64,000 nt of DNA from Desulfobacteraceae bacterium (GTDB taxonomy: Bacteria > Desulfobacterota > Desulfobacteria > Desulfobacterales > Desulfosalsimonadaceae): NCBI GenBank assembly GCA_011389515.1, contig JAABUA010000003.1, positions 1 to 64,000 of the forward strand. The letters are read 5' to 3'. This document shows, piece by piece, positions 1 through 9,020 of the stretch. Positions within the stretch are counted from its first letter, which is position 1. Every line of letters begins with the position of its first letter. The notes under the pieces are model-generated. The model was not told the DNA's origin. It saw nothing but the letters and a program-made list of their open reading frames with translations, and searched no databases. Both the position numbers and the translations under genes were made by a program.

Positions 1-432
1 CACGAATTCAAATCGGTTATTTTTAAGCTGGTGGAAAGCTTCATTGACAGAACATCGGTACAGATCACCATCATGTCTTTTGGTTTCAAGTACGGCATAC
101 CCCATGAAGCGGACCTGATCATGGATGTCCGGTTCATGCCGAACCCCTTTTTTGTCGAAAATTTAAAGCTCCTTGACGGCAGAAACGAGGCCGTCAAGCA
201 ACATGTCCTTTCCGAGGAGTCCAGTCGTATTTTTTTGAAAAAATTTTATGATTTGGTTGACTTTTTGCTTCCGCTCTACGAAAAGGAGGGCAAGGCATAT
301 CTCACCATCGCGGTTGGCTGTACCGGCGGGAAACATCGCAGCGTTGCCATCGCCGATTCGCTATATGCCCATATGAACAAGCCGGGTCGTTCAATTCGAT
401 TGACCCACCGGGATGTTGATCTTACATTGTAA
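1..432 (+). CDS. rapZ: RNase adapter protein RapZ, C-terminal part (5' end outside window)
   Basis: The reading frame is open from base 1, so the gene begins upstream of the window; the GTG at 31 is only an internal valine codon. What remains is the C-terminal domain of the RapZ/YvcJ family: SFGFKYG, DVRFMPNP and the P-loop-like GCTGGKHRSV motif near the end are family signatures. In E. coli RapZ binds the small RNA GlmZ and guides RNase E; in other bacteria the role is less clear, and the N-terminal ATP/GTP-binding domain is not visible here. A PTS IIA gene follows after 11 bases. In Desulfobacterota this pair commonly ends an rpoN-hpf-hprK-rapZ cluster, so those genes may lie just upstream (inference). 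Confidence 0.93.
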   Translation, partial: HEFKSVIFKLVESFIDRTSVQITIMSFGFKYGIPHEADLIMDVRFMPNPFFVENLKLLDGRNEAVKQHVLSEESSRIFLKKFYDLVDFLLPLYEKEGKAYLTIAVGCTGGKHRSVAIADSLYAHMNKPGRSIRLTHRDVDLTL

Positions 433-443
433 ACAGCAGGAAC

Positions 444-866
444 ATGAATATGATTGGTATTGTCGTAGTGACGCACGGTCCGCTCGGAGAAGCACTTATT
501 GACACGTCGGCCATTATTTTCGGCAGCCCGCCCGAAGCCGTCGTGCCGGTATCCATCGACCTGACCCAGGATATAAACAAGCTCAGACAGAAAATCCAGG
601 ATGGTATCAAGCAGGTAAACTACAAGAACGGGATTATTATTTTAACCGATATGTTCGGCGGAACCCCTTCCAACCTGAGCTACTCGTTTCTGGAAGAGGG
701 TCGTGTAGAAGTGATCTCCGGCGTCAACCTGCCGGTCCTGGTGAAGTCCGTCAACTTGAGAAACAAAAGCACGGATCTTCATGAAATGGCGAAAACCATT
801 GAAGCCTACGGAAAAAAAAGTATTTCTTTGGCAAGCAATATTCTGAAAGGGAACAAAAGGGAATAG
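444..866 (+). CDS. PTS EIIA component, mannose family (regulatory PTS)
   Basis: 140 residues, the length of a single EIIA-Man domain. The N-terminus has the fold signature IGIVVVTHGPLG, with His in VTHG as the expected phosphorylation site, followed by TDMFGGTPSN, the second conserved loop. No IIB, IIC or IID gene is seen, so this is probably a regulatory phosphoacceptor of an incomplete PTS rather than a sugar importer (inference from family knowledge and the rapZ neighbour). AGGA lies just before the ATG at 444; a second ATG at 450 could also serve as start. It is co-directional with rapZ and rimI and probably in the same transcript. Confidence 0.9.
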   Translation: MNMIGIVVVTHGPLGEALIDTSAIIFGSPPEAVVPVSIDLTQDINKLRQKIQDGIKQVNYKNGIIILTDMFGGTPSNLSYSFLEEGRVEVISGVNLPVLVKSVNLRNKSTDLHEMAKTIEAYGKKSISLASNILKGNKRE

Positions 867-884
867 TTTTGTTTTGCTGCCGCC

Positions 885-1379
885 ATGATTATTCAGCCAA
901 TGAACACATCGGATCTTGATTCGATTCTGGAGATAGAGCGGACATCATTTCTGCACCCATGGAGTCGGGAATCTTTTCTATCTGAAATGAAAAACCGCAA
1001 TGCCCGCAATTATATCATAACGAAGGATCCCGGCAAGCCCTTGGAGACGGCGGTTTTGAGGTCCGTTTATGGATATGCGTGTTTCAATGTTGCGGCGGAC
1101 GAACTCCATCTGCTTAAGATGGCTATAAAACAAGAAATGCGGCAGAAGAAGGTCGCAACCCGCCTTTTGCAGGAATGCCTGTCACAGGCGGCCTCAGAAA
1201 GCCTTGAATACGCCTTTCTGGAAGTGAGGCGAACAAACGAGACAGCGATCAGGCTCTATGAAAAACTCGGCTTCTGCCTTATCGCGGTAAGGCCTGCGTA
1301 TTATCCGGAAGATTCAGGCAAACGCGAAGATGCACTTATTATGCGAAAAATATTGAAAGGAGGAAACACATGGCAATAA
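885..1379 (+). CDS. rimI: Ribosomal-protein-alanine N-acetyltransferase RimI-like (GNAT)
   Basis: 164-residue GNAT protein. The N-terminal IERTSFLHPWS segment, the acetyl-CoA-binding region around RQKKVATRLLQ, the EVRRTNETAIRLYEKLGF motif and the closing R-x2-YY-x-EDAL-x-M pattern are those of RimI, which acetylates the N-terminal alanine of ribosomal protein S18. It is somewhat longer than E. coli RimI (about 148 residues), with a short insertion near residues 45-60. Its last codons overlap the start of gap by 10 bases, so the two are likely translationally coupled. Another GNAT substrate cannot be excluded from sequence alone. Confidence 0.85.
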   Translation: MIIQPMNTSDLDSILEIERTSFLHPWSRESFLSEMKNRNARNYIITKDPGKPLETAVLRSVYGYACFNVAADELHLLKMAIKQEMRQKKVATRLLQECLSQAASESLEYAFLEVRRTNETAIRLYEKLGFCLIAVRPAYYPEDSGKREDALIMRKILKGGNTWQ

Positions 1380-2371
1380 AACTTGGAATCAACGGAATGG
1401 GGAGAATCGGAAGGATTGTGTTTCGTTCGGCGCTGAAACGCCCTGATATCGAAGTCGTGGCGGTCAATGATATAATGGATCCGGCAACGCTTGCCCACCT
1501 GCTGATTTACGATTCGGTTCATCGGCAGCTGGACGCAACGATCATCCCGAAGGAAAACGCAATCGAGGTAAATGGCAAGACGATACCGGTGATGGCCGAA
1601 AGAGATCCGGCAAATCTGAAATGGGGACAATATGGTGCCGATATTGTTGCCGAATGCACCGGACTTTTCACGGACCGCGACAGTGCGGCAAAACACATCT
1701 CTGCCGGGAGCAAAAAAGTCATCCTTTCGGCACCGGCCAAGGATCCCGACCATACCCTCGTCATGGGAGTGAATCATGAAACCTACGACACGAGTAAGCA
1801 TCACATCGTTTCGAACGCTTCATGCACCACGAACTGCCTTGCACCCGTGGCAAAAGTCCTTCACGAGAAGTTCGGCATTGTTTCGGGACTTATGACGACC
1901 GTACACTCGTATACCGGCGACCAAAGACTCCTCGATGCACCGCACAAGGATCTTCGTCGCGCCCGCGGTGCGGCACTGTCCATGATCCCGACAACCACCG
2001 GCGCCGCCAAGGCAGTGGGCCTGGTTCTTCCCGAACTGAACGGCAAACTGAACGGCCTGGCAATACGGGTACCGACGCCCAATGTTTCCATAGTTGACCT
2101 TGTCGCCCTGCTCAACACATCCGTTACGGCGGATGATGTCAACCGGGAGCTGCGCAGCGCTTCCGAAAACGAACTTTCCGGCATCCTGGGTTTCAGCGAT
2201 GAGCCGCTGGTATCCATGGATTATAATGGCTGCCCGCTTTCCTCTATCGTTGACAGCAAGCTCACCTATGCCATCGACAAACAGGTGAAGGTGATTTCCT
2301 GGTACGACAATGAAACCGGATACTCGGAACGAATGGTAGACCTTGCGGAGATGATGGGCAAACAGCTGTAA
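1370..2371 (+). CDS. gap: Glyceraldehyde-3-phosphate dehydrogenase, type I
   Basis: 333 residues, normal for the family. The N-terminal NAD-binding motif GINGMGRIGR, the active-site SNASCTTNC with the catalytic cysteine near residue 150, and the C-terminal SWYDNETGYS are diagnostic. The enzyme interconverts glyceraldehyde-3-phosphate and 1,3-bisphosphoglycerate with NAD+ in the cytoplasm. AAAGGAGG precedes the ATG at 1370. The neighbour tpiA follows after 24 bases, forming a glycolysis/gluconeogenesis pair; pgk is not between them. Confidence 0.98.
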   Translation: MAIKLGINGMGRIGRIVFRSALKRPDIEVVAVNDIMDPATLAHLLIYDSVHRQLDATIIPKENAIEVNGKTIPVMAERDPANLKWGQYGADIVAECTGLFTDRDSAAKHISAGSKKVILSAPAKDPDHTLVMGVNHETYDTSKHHIVSNASCTTNCLAPVAKVLHEKFGIVSGLMTTVHSYTGDQRLLDAPHKDLRRARGAALSMIPTTTGAAKAVGLVLPELNGKLNGLAIRVPTPNVSIVDLVALLNTSVTADDVNRELRSASENELSGILGFSDEPLVSMDYNGCPLSSIVDSKLTYAIDKQVKVISWYDNETGYSERMVDLAEMMGKQL

Positions 2372-2395
2372 CGATTACACCGAAAAGGAGTTCTT

Positions 2396-3154
2396 ATGCG
2401 AAATAGAACCCCAATGATCGCGGGCAACTGGAAGATGTTCAAAACCTGCCCCGAAGCGGTCAACAACGCAAGGACGCTGGTTTCTCTTGTGAGCGATGTT
2501 GATGACGTAGAAATCATGATCGCCCCGCCGTTTACGGCACTGACAGGCGTTTTTGATGTAATAAGCCAGTCGGCGATTCATCTTGGCGCCCAGAATCTGC
2601 ACTGGGAGGTCGAAGGCGCTTTCACCGGGGAGATATCCGGCAAAATGATATATTCAGCGGGATGCCGGTATGTTATCATCGGACATTCCGAACGACGGCA
2701 GTATTTCGGGGAAATCGATGAGCGTGTCAACAGGAAAATCAATGCCGCGCTGGATGCGCACCTGCTCCCGGTAATTTGTGTGGGAGAAAGTGAATCGGAA
2801 AGGGAATCGGAAAAAACGTTTTCTGTACTTGACAAACAGATGCAAAAAGGGGTAGAAGGTTTAACTTTAGATCAAATGGGCTCGGCGGTTATCGCATATG
2901 AACCTGTATGGGCGATCGGCACCGGCAAAACCGCGACCCCGCAGCAGGCACAGGAAGTGCACGAACATCTGAGAAACTTTCTGGCAAACCGTTTTGACGA
3001 AACAACCGCACAAAATATACGGATTCTTTATGGGGGAAGCGTCAAACCCGGCAACATCGGGGAGCTGATGTCACTGCCGGATATAGACGGTGCGCTGGTC
3101 GGAGGGGCCAGCCTTGATCCTGAAACGTTCAGCAAAATAATCAAATATAAATAA
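2396..3154 (+). CDS. tpiA: Triosephosphate isomerase
   Basis: 252 residues. AGNWKMFKT at the N-terminus holds the catalytic Lys, GHSERRQYFGE the catalytic His, AYEPVWAIGTGKTA the catalytic Glu and flexible loop, and LYGGSVKPGN plus GALVGGASL form the phosphate-binding end. It interconverts dihydroxyacetone phosphate and glyceraldehyde-3-phosphate as a cytoplasmic TIM barrel. AAAAGGAG lies before the ATG. It sits between gap and secG, with 7 bases to secG, so the three are probably co-transcribed. Confidence 0.98.
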   Translation: MRNRTPMIAGNWKMFKTCPEAVNNARTLVSLVSDVDDVEIMIAPPFTALTGVFDVISQSAIHLGAQNLHWEVEGAFTGEISGKMIYSAGCRYVIIGHSERRQYFGEIDERVNRKINAALDAHLLPVICVGESESERESEKTFSVLDKQMQKGVEGLTLDQMGSAVIAYEPVWAIGTGKTATPQQAQEVHEHLRNFLANRFDETTAQNIRILYGGSVKPGNIGELMSLPDIDGALVGGASLDPETFSKIIKYK

Positions 3155-3161
3155 TACTATT

Positions 3162-3482
3162 ATGCATGCGCTTGTAATCATTATTCATCTGATAGCCTGT
3201 TTTTCGCTCATCATGATCGTCCTGCTGCAATCCGGCAAAGGGCAAGGCATGGGATCGATGCTCGGCGGCGGCTCCGGAAGCCAGTCCCTGTTCGGCAGTT
3301 CAGGGGCATCCTCTTTCATGACCAAGGCCACAACGCTTGTCGCCGTCGTTTTCATGCTGACTTCCCTTTCCCTGGCTTATGTATCCAAAAGCGGACAGGA
3401 ATCGGTTGTCACCGATTTTACTCCGAGAACACAACAGGAGCAGCCGCAGGCTCCGGTAACGGATGGCGAGACCACACAGTAA
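3162..3482 (+). CDS. secG: Protein-export membrane protein SecG
   Basis: 106 residues with two hydrophobic segments (about 1-22 and 50-73) flanking the glycine/serine-rich loop KGQGMGSMLGGGSGSQSLFG, the hallmark of SecG. The C-terminal tail is polar and Gln/Thr-rich. SecG is the accessory membrane subunit of the SecYEG translocon. The order tpiA-secG-tRNA-Leu is common in Proteobacteria and relatives. No clear Shine-Dalgarno is seen in the 7-base gap, suggesting coupling to tpiA. Confidence 0.95.
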   Translation: MHALVIIIHLIACFSLIMIVLLQSGKGQGMGSMLGGGSGSQSLFGSSGASSFMTKATTLVAVVFMLTSLSLAYVSKSGQESVVTDFTPRTQQEQPQAPVTDGETTQ

Positions 3483-3514
3483 AAGAGGTTGCACCGGGCG
3501 ATTTCGATATACAT

Positions 3515-3601
3515 GCCGAAGTGGTGGAATTTGGTAGACACGCTATCTTGAGGGGGTAGTGGGCCACGCCCGTGCCGGTTCAAATCCGGCCTTCGGCACC
3601 A
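3515..3601 (+). tRNA. tRNA-Leu (anticodon GAG)
   Basis: 87 bases that fold as a class II tRNA. The acceptor stem pairs GCCGAAG with CTTCGGC, the D-arm holds TGGTAGAC, the anticodon stem CTATC/GGTAG encloses loop TTGAGGG with GAG at 3550-3552, there is a long variable arm, and the T-arm has GGTTCAAATCC. The 3' CCA is encoded. It lies 32 bases after secG, with a rho-independent terminator right behind it. Confidence 0.97.
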
Positions 3602-3616
3602 CAATTCAGTTGTAAT

Positions 3617-3653
3617 AGAGGGGGCTGTCCTGATGGGCAACCCCCTCTTTTTT
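3617..3653 (+). terminator. Rho-independent terminator after tRNA-Leu
   Basis: AGAGGGGG (3617-3624) pairs with CCCCCTCT (3641-3648) across a 16-base loop and is followed by a T run. It closes the rapZ-to-tRNA-Leu transcription unit just before the convergent kinase gene. Confidence 0.85.
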
Positions 3654-3671
3654 ATTAACGGGCCTGCGTTC

Positions 3672-5285
3672 TCACAAAGGCGATTCTTTTTCTTCCTGCT
3701 GCCCGGATATGGCCGGCCAGTAAAGCATAAAGCGGGTGCCCCGACCGGGTTCACTGCGGCAGGTGATATTCCCTTTGTGCTCCTTCACAATGCCGTAAAC
3801 CGTGGCCAAACCGAGCCCCGTGCCCTTACCCACACCCTTGGTGGTATAAAAAGGTTCAAAAATATGCGACATGACCTCCCGGTCCATTCCGGATCCCGTA
3901 TCCGACACGGTCATGACCACATATTTGCCGGGCGCCAGGTCCACGCCTTGTTCCATGTTTCGCTCATCCAAAACCACATTGCGGGTTTCAATACGTATCC
4001 GGCCTTTTTCATCCATGGCATCCGCCGCGTTGGTGCCAAGATTGATCAAAACTTGCACCATCTGGTGCTGATCCGCATTTACCGCCCAGGCATGCTTATC
4101 AAGCTGAAGTTCAATGGTTATCCCCTTGAGGATTGTCTGCTTCAGAAAGGAGACGGTTTCTTTCACCTGGTAATTCAGATTCATGATTTGCTTTTGGGGC
4201 TGTTCCCTGCAGCTGAAGAGCAAAAGCTGCTGAACGAGCCTTGCGCCGCGTTTTAAATGCGTCTGAATGGTTTTAAGTCGTTTTCTTTGGGGATGGTCTT
4301 CCGGGGTATCCATGCCCAGAATTTCAATATTTCCCTGCAATACCTGAAACAGGTTGTTGAACTCGTGGGCGACCCCTCCGGCCAGAAGGCCCACCGACTC
4401 CATTTTCTGCGCCTGAAGGAGTTGGGCCTGCATCGTGTGACGATCCAGTTCCGCCCGCTTTCGTTCGGTGATATCCCGTATCCATTCCACGAAAAACTCG
4501 ATATTCTGATTTTCATCCAGTATGGGAAGAACACGAAGGCTGATCCATCTGCCATCGGGAAGCTGTCTTTCCTCTTGAAACATTTTCTTTGTTTTCTGGA
4601 CGGATAGCAGCCAACAGTCCTCGCAAATAGATTCAACCCCGCGATACGTTCGATAGCATTTCGTGCCGAGAACCCTTTTTTCTTCCGGAACAGCCCCAAA
4701 TCCGCACCAGTTGGCATATACGATATTCATCTCCGTATCCTGTATCGAGATCATATCCGGAACAAGTGAAAGCATTTTCTGGAACCGCGCCTCGCTCAGC
4801 TGCAGCGACTCCATGGCCTGCCTGCGTTCTGTAATATCCCACCATGCGCTGACGATTTCGACTTTTCCGTCTTCATCGGCCACGACTCTCTGCTGGTCAT
4901 AGATCCATTGATAAGCGCCTTTTTTGTTCCTGACCCGGTATTCAAAAGTTCGCTGCTTACCTTCTGTTTTTTCTGAACGCATATTTTGCATGAATGTATC
5001 GATGTCATCTGGATGAACATGGCTTTTCCATGCATCAAAATCAGCGATGAACGCTTTCGGGGAAAATCCGATGACGCTTTCAATGTTGTCACTGATATAT
5101 GTTATATCCCACCTGCCACCAGACATCTGGTATGAGAAGACAACCGCAGGCGTTTGAAACATGAGTGTGTTGATACACTCTTCGATTTTTCTGAATTGCT
5201 TTTCGGTTAAGGTATCACTGAGCAACCGGGGACTTTTCAGATCGGGCGGCTTGCTGTCTATATGACCTGGTTGTGTTTCAGACAT
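3672..5285 (-). CDS. PAS-PAS sensor histidine kinase (soluble)
   Basis: 537 residues from the chosen ATG at 5285, which has GGAG 7 bases upstream; an in-frame start 12 codons earlier lacks one. No membrane segment is seen. Domains: PAS near residues 40-150, a second PAS near 165-285 with the cysteine cluster KCYRTYRGVESICEDCW, a HisKA-type helix with phosphoacceptor His in GGVAHEFNN, and a C-terminal HATPase with DTGSGM and GTGLGLATVYG. The Cys-rich PAS resembles those of the kinases in the Hdr locus and may sense redox state or bind metal (inference). No dedicated response regulator is adjacent; the neighbouring hybrid kinase runs in the same direction, 127 bases upstream. Confidence 0.92.
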   Translation of the reverse strand: MSETQPGHIDSKPPDLKSPRLLSDTLTEKQFRKIEECINTLMFQTPAVVFSYQMSGGRWDITYISDNIESVIGFSPKAFIADFDAWKSHVHPDDIDTFMQNMRSEKTEGKQRTFEYRVRNKKGAYQWIYDQQRVVADEDGKVEIVSAWWDITERRQAMESLQLSEARFQKMLSLVPDMISIQDTEMNIVYANWCGFGAVPEEKRVLGTKCYRTYRGVESICEDCWLLSVQKTKKMFQEERQLPDGRWISLRVLPILDENQNIEFFVEWIRDITERKRAELDRHTMQAQLLQAQKMESVGLLAGGVAHEFNNLFQVLQGNIEILGMDTPEDHPQRKRLKTIQTHLKRGARLVQQLLLFSCREQPQKQIMNLNYQVKETVSFLKQTILKGITIELQLDKHAWAVNADQHQMVQVLINLGTNAADAMDEKGRIRIETRNVVLDERNMEQGVDLAPGKYVVMTVSDTGSGMDREVMSHIFEPFYTTKGVGKGTGLGLATVYGIVKEHKGNITCRSEPGRGTRFMLYWPAISGQQEEKESPL

Positions 5286-5412
5286 TGTCAGCTCCGCAAC
5301 ATTTTGATGCAATAATATCAAATACGGCTACCTGATAACAATCGGCCGGCGCTTCCCGGTCCTCTTGCTCAGCCGGAAACAATTACCGGATTCGGGGGGC
5401 AATGTCAAATGA

Positions 5413-7380
5413 TTATAGATTGCAGGAAGGGGTTAATATCTCCTGTACCTTTCCGGCCAGTTTTTTTAGGGTGAAGGGCTTTTCAATGAAATGCAGCCCT
5501 TCATCTAATACATTATGGTGGGCGATCACGTTGGAAGTGTAGCCGGACATAAACAGTACCTTGATTTCCGGATAAAGCGCATTCAGTTGATCGGCAAAAT
5601 CGCGTCCGTTCATTTCAGGCATTACGATGTCGGTGATCAGCAGGTCAATTCTGCCGTTATGGTCCAAAACCAGCGACATGGCTTTTTCAGCCACGGTGGC
5701 TGTCAATACCTTGTATTCCAAACGTTCCAGCATGATTTTTGTTACACCCAGAACCTCGGTCTCGTCTTCCAGGATCAAGATGGTTTCGCCACGCCCCTTT
5801 AGCGGCGCCTCTTCCTTTTTTGCCATAGCAGCACAAGTGTCGCCTGACAAGTGACGGGGGAGATATATCCTTACCGTTGTGCCTTTTCCCGGTTCGCTGT
5901 AAACATTTACAAACCCGCTGTTTTGTTTGACAATGCCATAGACTGTGGGCAGTCCAAGCCCCGTACCCTTGCCAACCGTCTTGGTCGTAAAAAACGGCTC
6001 GAACAGATTCTCCAGAATTTCCTTATTCATGCCGCAGCCGTTATCACTTATGGCAAGCATAACAAACTGCCCCGGAGAAAAACCTGACTGAGAGGCGCAG
6101 TATGCTTCATCGATCTCTGTATTTCCCGTCTCAATGATGATTTTTCCTGCTGCTTCAATGGCATCACGGGCATTGACCACCAGGTTTGCCAGGATCTGGT
6201 CAACCTGAGAATAATCGACTTTTACCATCCATAGATTATTTCCGGGTTTCCAGAGCAATTCAATGTTCTCGCCGATAAGCCGGTGCAGCATTTTGAGCAT
6301 GCCGGATACGCCGCTGTTCAGGTTAATAGGTACAGGGGAAATGGTTTGCTTTCTTGCAAAAGCCAAAAGCTTGCGAACGACAACCGCTGACCGCTTACCG
6401 GCGTCGTGAATTTCCTGGACGCTTTCATACATGGGATCGGAAGGGGAGAGCACCTCGGCCATCATTTCTGCGTATCCATTGATAATGGTCAGCATATTAT
6501 TGAAATCATGTGCAATACCACCTGCCAAACGACCGATGGATATCATTTTCTGCGCCTGGTTCAACTGTTCCTGGAGTGTTATCTGCTCCTTTTCAGCCTT
6601 TTTGCGTTCGGTGATGTCTTCAACTATACCCACGCAACCAAGAATCCGCCCCTTATCATCCTTTATGGGAGCAAAGTTCACTTTTACCGGGGTTGCCTTT
6701 TCGGCCGTAACAGAATGATAAATATCTTCATAAAAACCGGTTTTCCCCGCCAATGCTTTCCGGACTTCACCGACAAGCTTATTGTCCGGCAGATTTTGCA
6801 TGTTCATGCCGATCAGCATTTCTTTTGATGAGCCGATAATCTGGACAAAGTTGTCATTGCAGTCGACAATGACACCGTTTATGTCAAAATGGAAAACACC
6901 AAGGGGGGAATACTCAAACAACAGGCGATAACGCTCTTCGCTTTTGCGCAGCGCCTCTTCAATCCGTTTGCGATCGGTAATATCTGTTGTAAAACCCTCG
7001 TAATAAAAAATGTTTCCTTCATCATCCCTTACAACCCTGGCATTTTTGGACGCCCAGAAAACAGACCCGTCCCTCCGACAAGCCTTATATTCAAAGTTTT
7101 CAACTTGGCCATGTGCCTCCAGGACCTGCCTGAAATTTTCTCTGTCAGCTGCATACAAATGCAACTGTCGACCGATATCGGCTATGGTTTCAACTATCTC
7201 TTCCGGCGTTTCATAGCCGTACATCCTGGCCAGCGCAGGATTGACAGAGAGGAAACGACCTTCCGGGGTTGATTGGAATATACCGATTGCCGCATTCATG
7301 ATAAAATCCGGGCCGTCTAATAGACTGTTTCGAGGGGATCGCCGCTTCCTGTTTTTATGAGGGATACTGTTTTCAGACAT
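5413..7380 (-). CDS. PAS-PAS hybrid sensor histidine kinase with receiver domain
   Basis: 655 residues from the ATG at 7380; GGAG lies 6 bases upstream, and the start context mirrors that of the next kinase. Order: PAS (about 20-145), PAS (about 145-270), HisKA with His in [11 protein letters not shown], HATPase with SDNGCGMN and [11 protein letters not shown], and a C-terminal receiver (about 535-655) with LEDE, phosphoacceptor Asp in [13 protein letters not shown] and Lys in IEKPF. It is a cytoplasmic hybrid kinase, so phosphate probably moves from His to its own receiver and then to an unlinked phosphotransfer protein. Its signal is unknown. It is likely co-transcribed with the kinase at 3672-5285. 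Confidence 0.93.
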   Translation of the reverse strand: MSENSIPHKNRKRRSPRNSLLDGPDFIMNAAIGIFQSTPEGRFLSVNPALARMYGYETPEEIVETIADIGRQLHLYAADRENFRQVLEAHGQVENFEYKACRRDGSVFWASKNARVVRDDEGNIFYYEGFTTDITDRKRIEEALRKSEERYRLLFEYSPLGVFHFDINGVIVDCNDNFVQIIGSSKEMLIGMNMQNLPDNKLVGEVRKALAGKTGFYEDIYHSVTAEKATPVKVNFAPIKDDKGRILGCVGIVEDITERKKAEKEQITLQEQLNQAQKMISIGRLAGGIAHDFNNMLTIINGYAEMMAEVLSPSDPMYESVQEIHDAGKRSAVVVRKLLAFARKQTISPVPINLNSGVSGMLKMLHRLIGENIELLWKPGNNLWMVKVDYSQVDQILANLVVNARDAIEAAGKIIIETGNTEIDEAYCASQSGFSPGQFVMLAISDNGCGMNKEILENLFEPFFTTKTVGKGTGLGLPTVYGIVKQNSGFVNVYSEPGKGTTVRIYLPRHLSGDTCAAMAKKEEAPLKGRGETILILEDETEVLGVTKIMLERLEYKVLTATVAEKAMSLVLDHNGRIDLLITDIVMPEMNGRDFADQLNALYPEIKVLFMSGYTSNVIAHHNVLDEGLHFIEKPFTLKKLAGKVQEILTPSCNL

Positions 7381-7705
7381 GGCCGGCTCCATATGTGCTT
7401 ATGAAGGATTTCTACGCAGCAAGCAGTATTTTTTGAAATACAGAGAAATTATACACAAAGAGCCTTCACTTATCAAAACATAATACTGACATAATACGGA
7501 TAGTATCCCAAATGCAATCCTACAGATTCTCTTGACTCGATATATAAAAAAGATATAATTTTTAGATGGAATTTGAATTCGATGAAAATAAAAGCAGCGC
7601 AAATAACAAAAAGCACGGAAGTACAGTAGAACCCATCTCAGCCCGCGGTCATGAAAAGTTCATGAGAGATATCACCCAGCATTTCAATGATTACCTGTTT
7701 TTTCA

Positions 7706-7930
7706 TTGAAAGGGGTTCCCTTCTGCAGTAAAACCTATGAAAATCTGGAAAAGGTGGTAAAGTCCGCAAACAGGGCGAGGGATCTCATAGTGCAGATACT
7801 CAATTTCAGCCGGCATTCCGTTGAAAAAAATCTCCAGCCGGTTTTGATCCAGCCGGTGATCAAGGAAACCCTGAAACTGCTTCAGACCACATTCCGATGT
7901 GGCAATCGCCCTGAGAAATGTTTTGGATGA
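7706..7930 (+). pseudogene. Histidine kinase remnant (dimerisation-helix region)
   Basis: From about base 7738 the frame encodes ENLEKVVKSANRARDLIVQ followed by QILNFSRHSVEKNLQP and VIKETLKLLQTTF. This matches the second HisKA helix and linker common to Desulfobacterota hybrid kinases. There is no PAS, no phospho-His box and no HATPase, and the frame ends abruptly after RCGNRPEKCFG. Flanking DNA is AT-rich with broken repeat pieces, including AGAACCCATCTCA at 7629. This is best read as decayed kinase DNA; the nominal start is probably not used. Confidence 0.7.
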
Positions 7931-7974
7931 AGAATCTTACTGACGCCGATAAAACCGGTTGGCATATAAGGGGA

Positions 7975-8090
7975 TAAAGCGCTTTTTACGACGCCGTCAA
8001 GCTTGCAAATAAAAAAAAACAACGCAGATATTGGATTTTTTACAAAGTCGTCAAAACTGATGAACTCGTAAAAGTCTGATTTCAGAAATA
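7975..8090 (+). repeat. Decayed copies of the GTAAAAAGT hairpin element
   Basis: Fragments of the interspersed element seen whole at 19623-19775 and 53181-53332: a right end (CTTTTTACGACGCCGTCAA) at about 7982, another right-end-like piece with AACGCAGATATTGGA near 8021-8040, then a left end (TGATGAACTCGTAAAAGTC) at about 8059. Together with the kinase remnant upstream this makes 7381-8112 a non-coding graveyard between the kinase genes and the small gene at 8113. Confidence 0.65.
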
Positions 8091-8112
8091 CTGTTTACCG
8101 GAGGGTTCACAA

Positions 8113-8277
8113 ATGGCCGGCTGGCTGAAATACATGCTCAAAAACCTGCATTTTTATGCAATAAAGCTTCCGTTTTATTATTTTCTCATGGTGACCGGAT
8201 TTATCTTTGAATTTCTTACAACATTTCCTTTTGCCATTATGGTATCTATCGACGCATACCGTCGAAAAAACCGATAG
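8113..8277 (+). CDS. Small membrane protein of 54 residues, function unknown
   Basis: ATG at 8113 is preceded by GGAGG at 8100-8104, an excellent ribosome binding site with 8 bases of spacing. The product begins MAGWLKYMLKNLHFYAIKLP and continues with a strongly hydrophobic stretch rich in Phe (FYYFLMVTGFIFEFLTTFPF) and a basic tail DAYRRKNR, as expected of a single or hairpin membrane segment with a cytoplasmic C-terminus. I recognise no family. It lies between decayed repeats and the convergent pilZ gene. The good initiation signal and coherent topology are the only support for expression. Confidence 0.55.
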   Translation: MAGWLKYMLKNLHFYAIKLPFYYFLMVTGFIFEFLTTFPFAIMVSIDAYRRKNR

Positions 8278-8298
8278 CGCGCGTTTTGAATATTTTTC

Positions 8299-8658
8299 CT
8301 ACGAAGTGTTCATCCGGTCGAGAATGCATTTCTGAAGTTTTGCCAGGTCAATGCGGGTAAAACGGATACCGATACCTTCCGAATCATTCCTGACGGTTTT
8401 TCCTTCTGCCGCCAGTGCGGATCTTCCCGGTTGCCGAGGATTGAAATCGATCATGATCTCGGCCTTGGAACCGATAGGGACTCTTTCCCCGGCGACCAGA
8501 AACATCCCATAGGCGCCGATATCTCTAACCCGCCCATGAATTTTAAGCTTCGGCTTTTTTATGGAAGAAAGATGATCGTCAACCTGTACCGTCGCGGTGA
8601 TATCCTCCCAAACGATGGAACGGGTATTTTTCCGCTTGTTTTTTTTTCGTCCGTGCAT
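8299..8658 (-). CDS. PilZ domain protein
   Basis: 119 residues from the ATG at 8658, which has GGAGG 5 bases upstream; an earlier in-frame ATG at 8676 sits on the wrong side of that site. The N-terminus is strongly basic (HGRKKNKRKNTR), providing the arginine motif, and RDIGAYGMFL matches the second part of the c-di-GMP-binding pattern ([D/N]-x-[S/A]-x2-G), with Ala in place of Ser. It is a single PilZ domain and a probable c-di-GMP adaptor. It is last in the leftward asnB-GCS2-glutaredoxin set, 82 bases behind glutaredoxin, so it may or may not belong to that unit. Confidence 0.75.
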   Translation of the reverse strand: MHGRKKNKRKNTRSIVWEDITATVQVDDHLSSIKKPKLKIHGRVRDIGAYGMFLVAGERVPIGSKAEIMIDFNPRQPGRSALAAEGKTVRNDSEGIGIRFTRIDLAKLQKCILDRMNTS

Positions 8659-8740
8659 TTGCTCCTCCAAAAACATAGCTGAAAAGCAGCCATTGCAGTC
8701 GGTGACTCAGGTGAACGGCAGTCTTTGACTGCCGCCTCAT

Positions 8741-9001
8741 CTATGCAATACCGATCATTGAATCAAGCTTTCCCGCATTATCGAGGGCCTTTAGTTCATC
8801 ATACCCGCCCACATGGACGTTATCAATAAAAATCTGGGGAACTGTCATGCGCCCCCCGCTTCTTTTTTTGGCCTCGGCCATTTTCTCCGGATTTCCTTCA
8901 ATGCGGATTTCGGAAAAAGAAACTCCCTTCTGGGTCAACAGATCCTTGGCGCCAACGCAATACGGGCAGCTAAGGGTCGAATAGATTTCTATGGTTGCCA
9001 T
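8741..9001 (-). CDS. Glutaredoxin (CPYC, GrxC type)
   Basis: 86 residues, a complete monodomain dithiol glutaredoxin: IEIYSTLSCPYCVGAKDLL with the CPYC active site, TVPQIFID with the cis-proline, and HVGGYDEL, the glutathione-loop motif. Classical glutaredoxins are reduced by glutathione, which many anaerobes of this group lack. Here the gene lies 19 bases downstream of a gamma-glutamylcysteine-ligase-like gene, suggesting a matching small thiol (inference). GGAG precedes the start. Confidence 0.93.
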   Translation of the reverse strand: MATIEIYSTLSCPYCVGAKDLLTQKGVSFSEIRIEGNPEKMAEAKKRSGGRMTVPQIFIDNVHVGGYDELKALDNAGKLDSMIGIA

Positions 9002-9020
9002 TTCTTCTCCTTTCGGTGTT

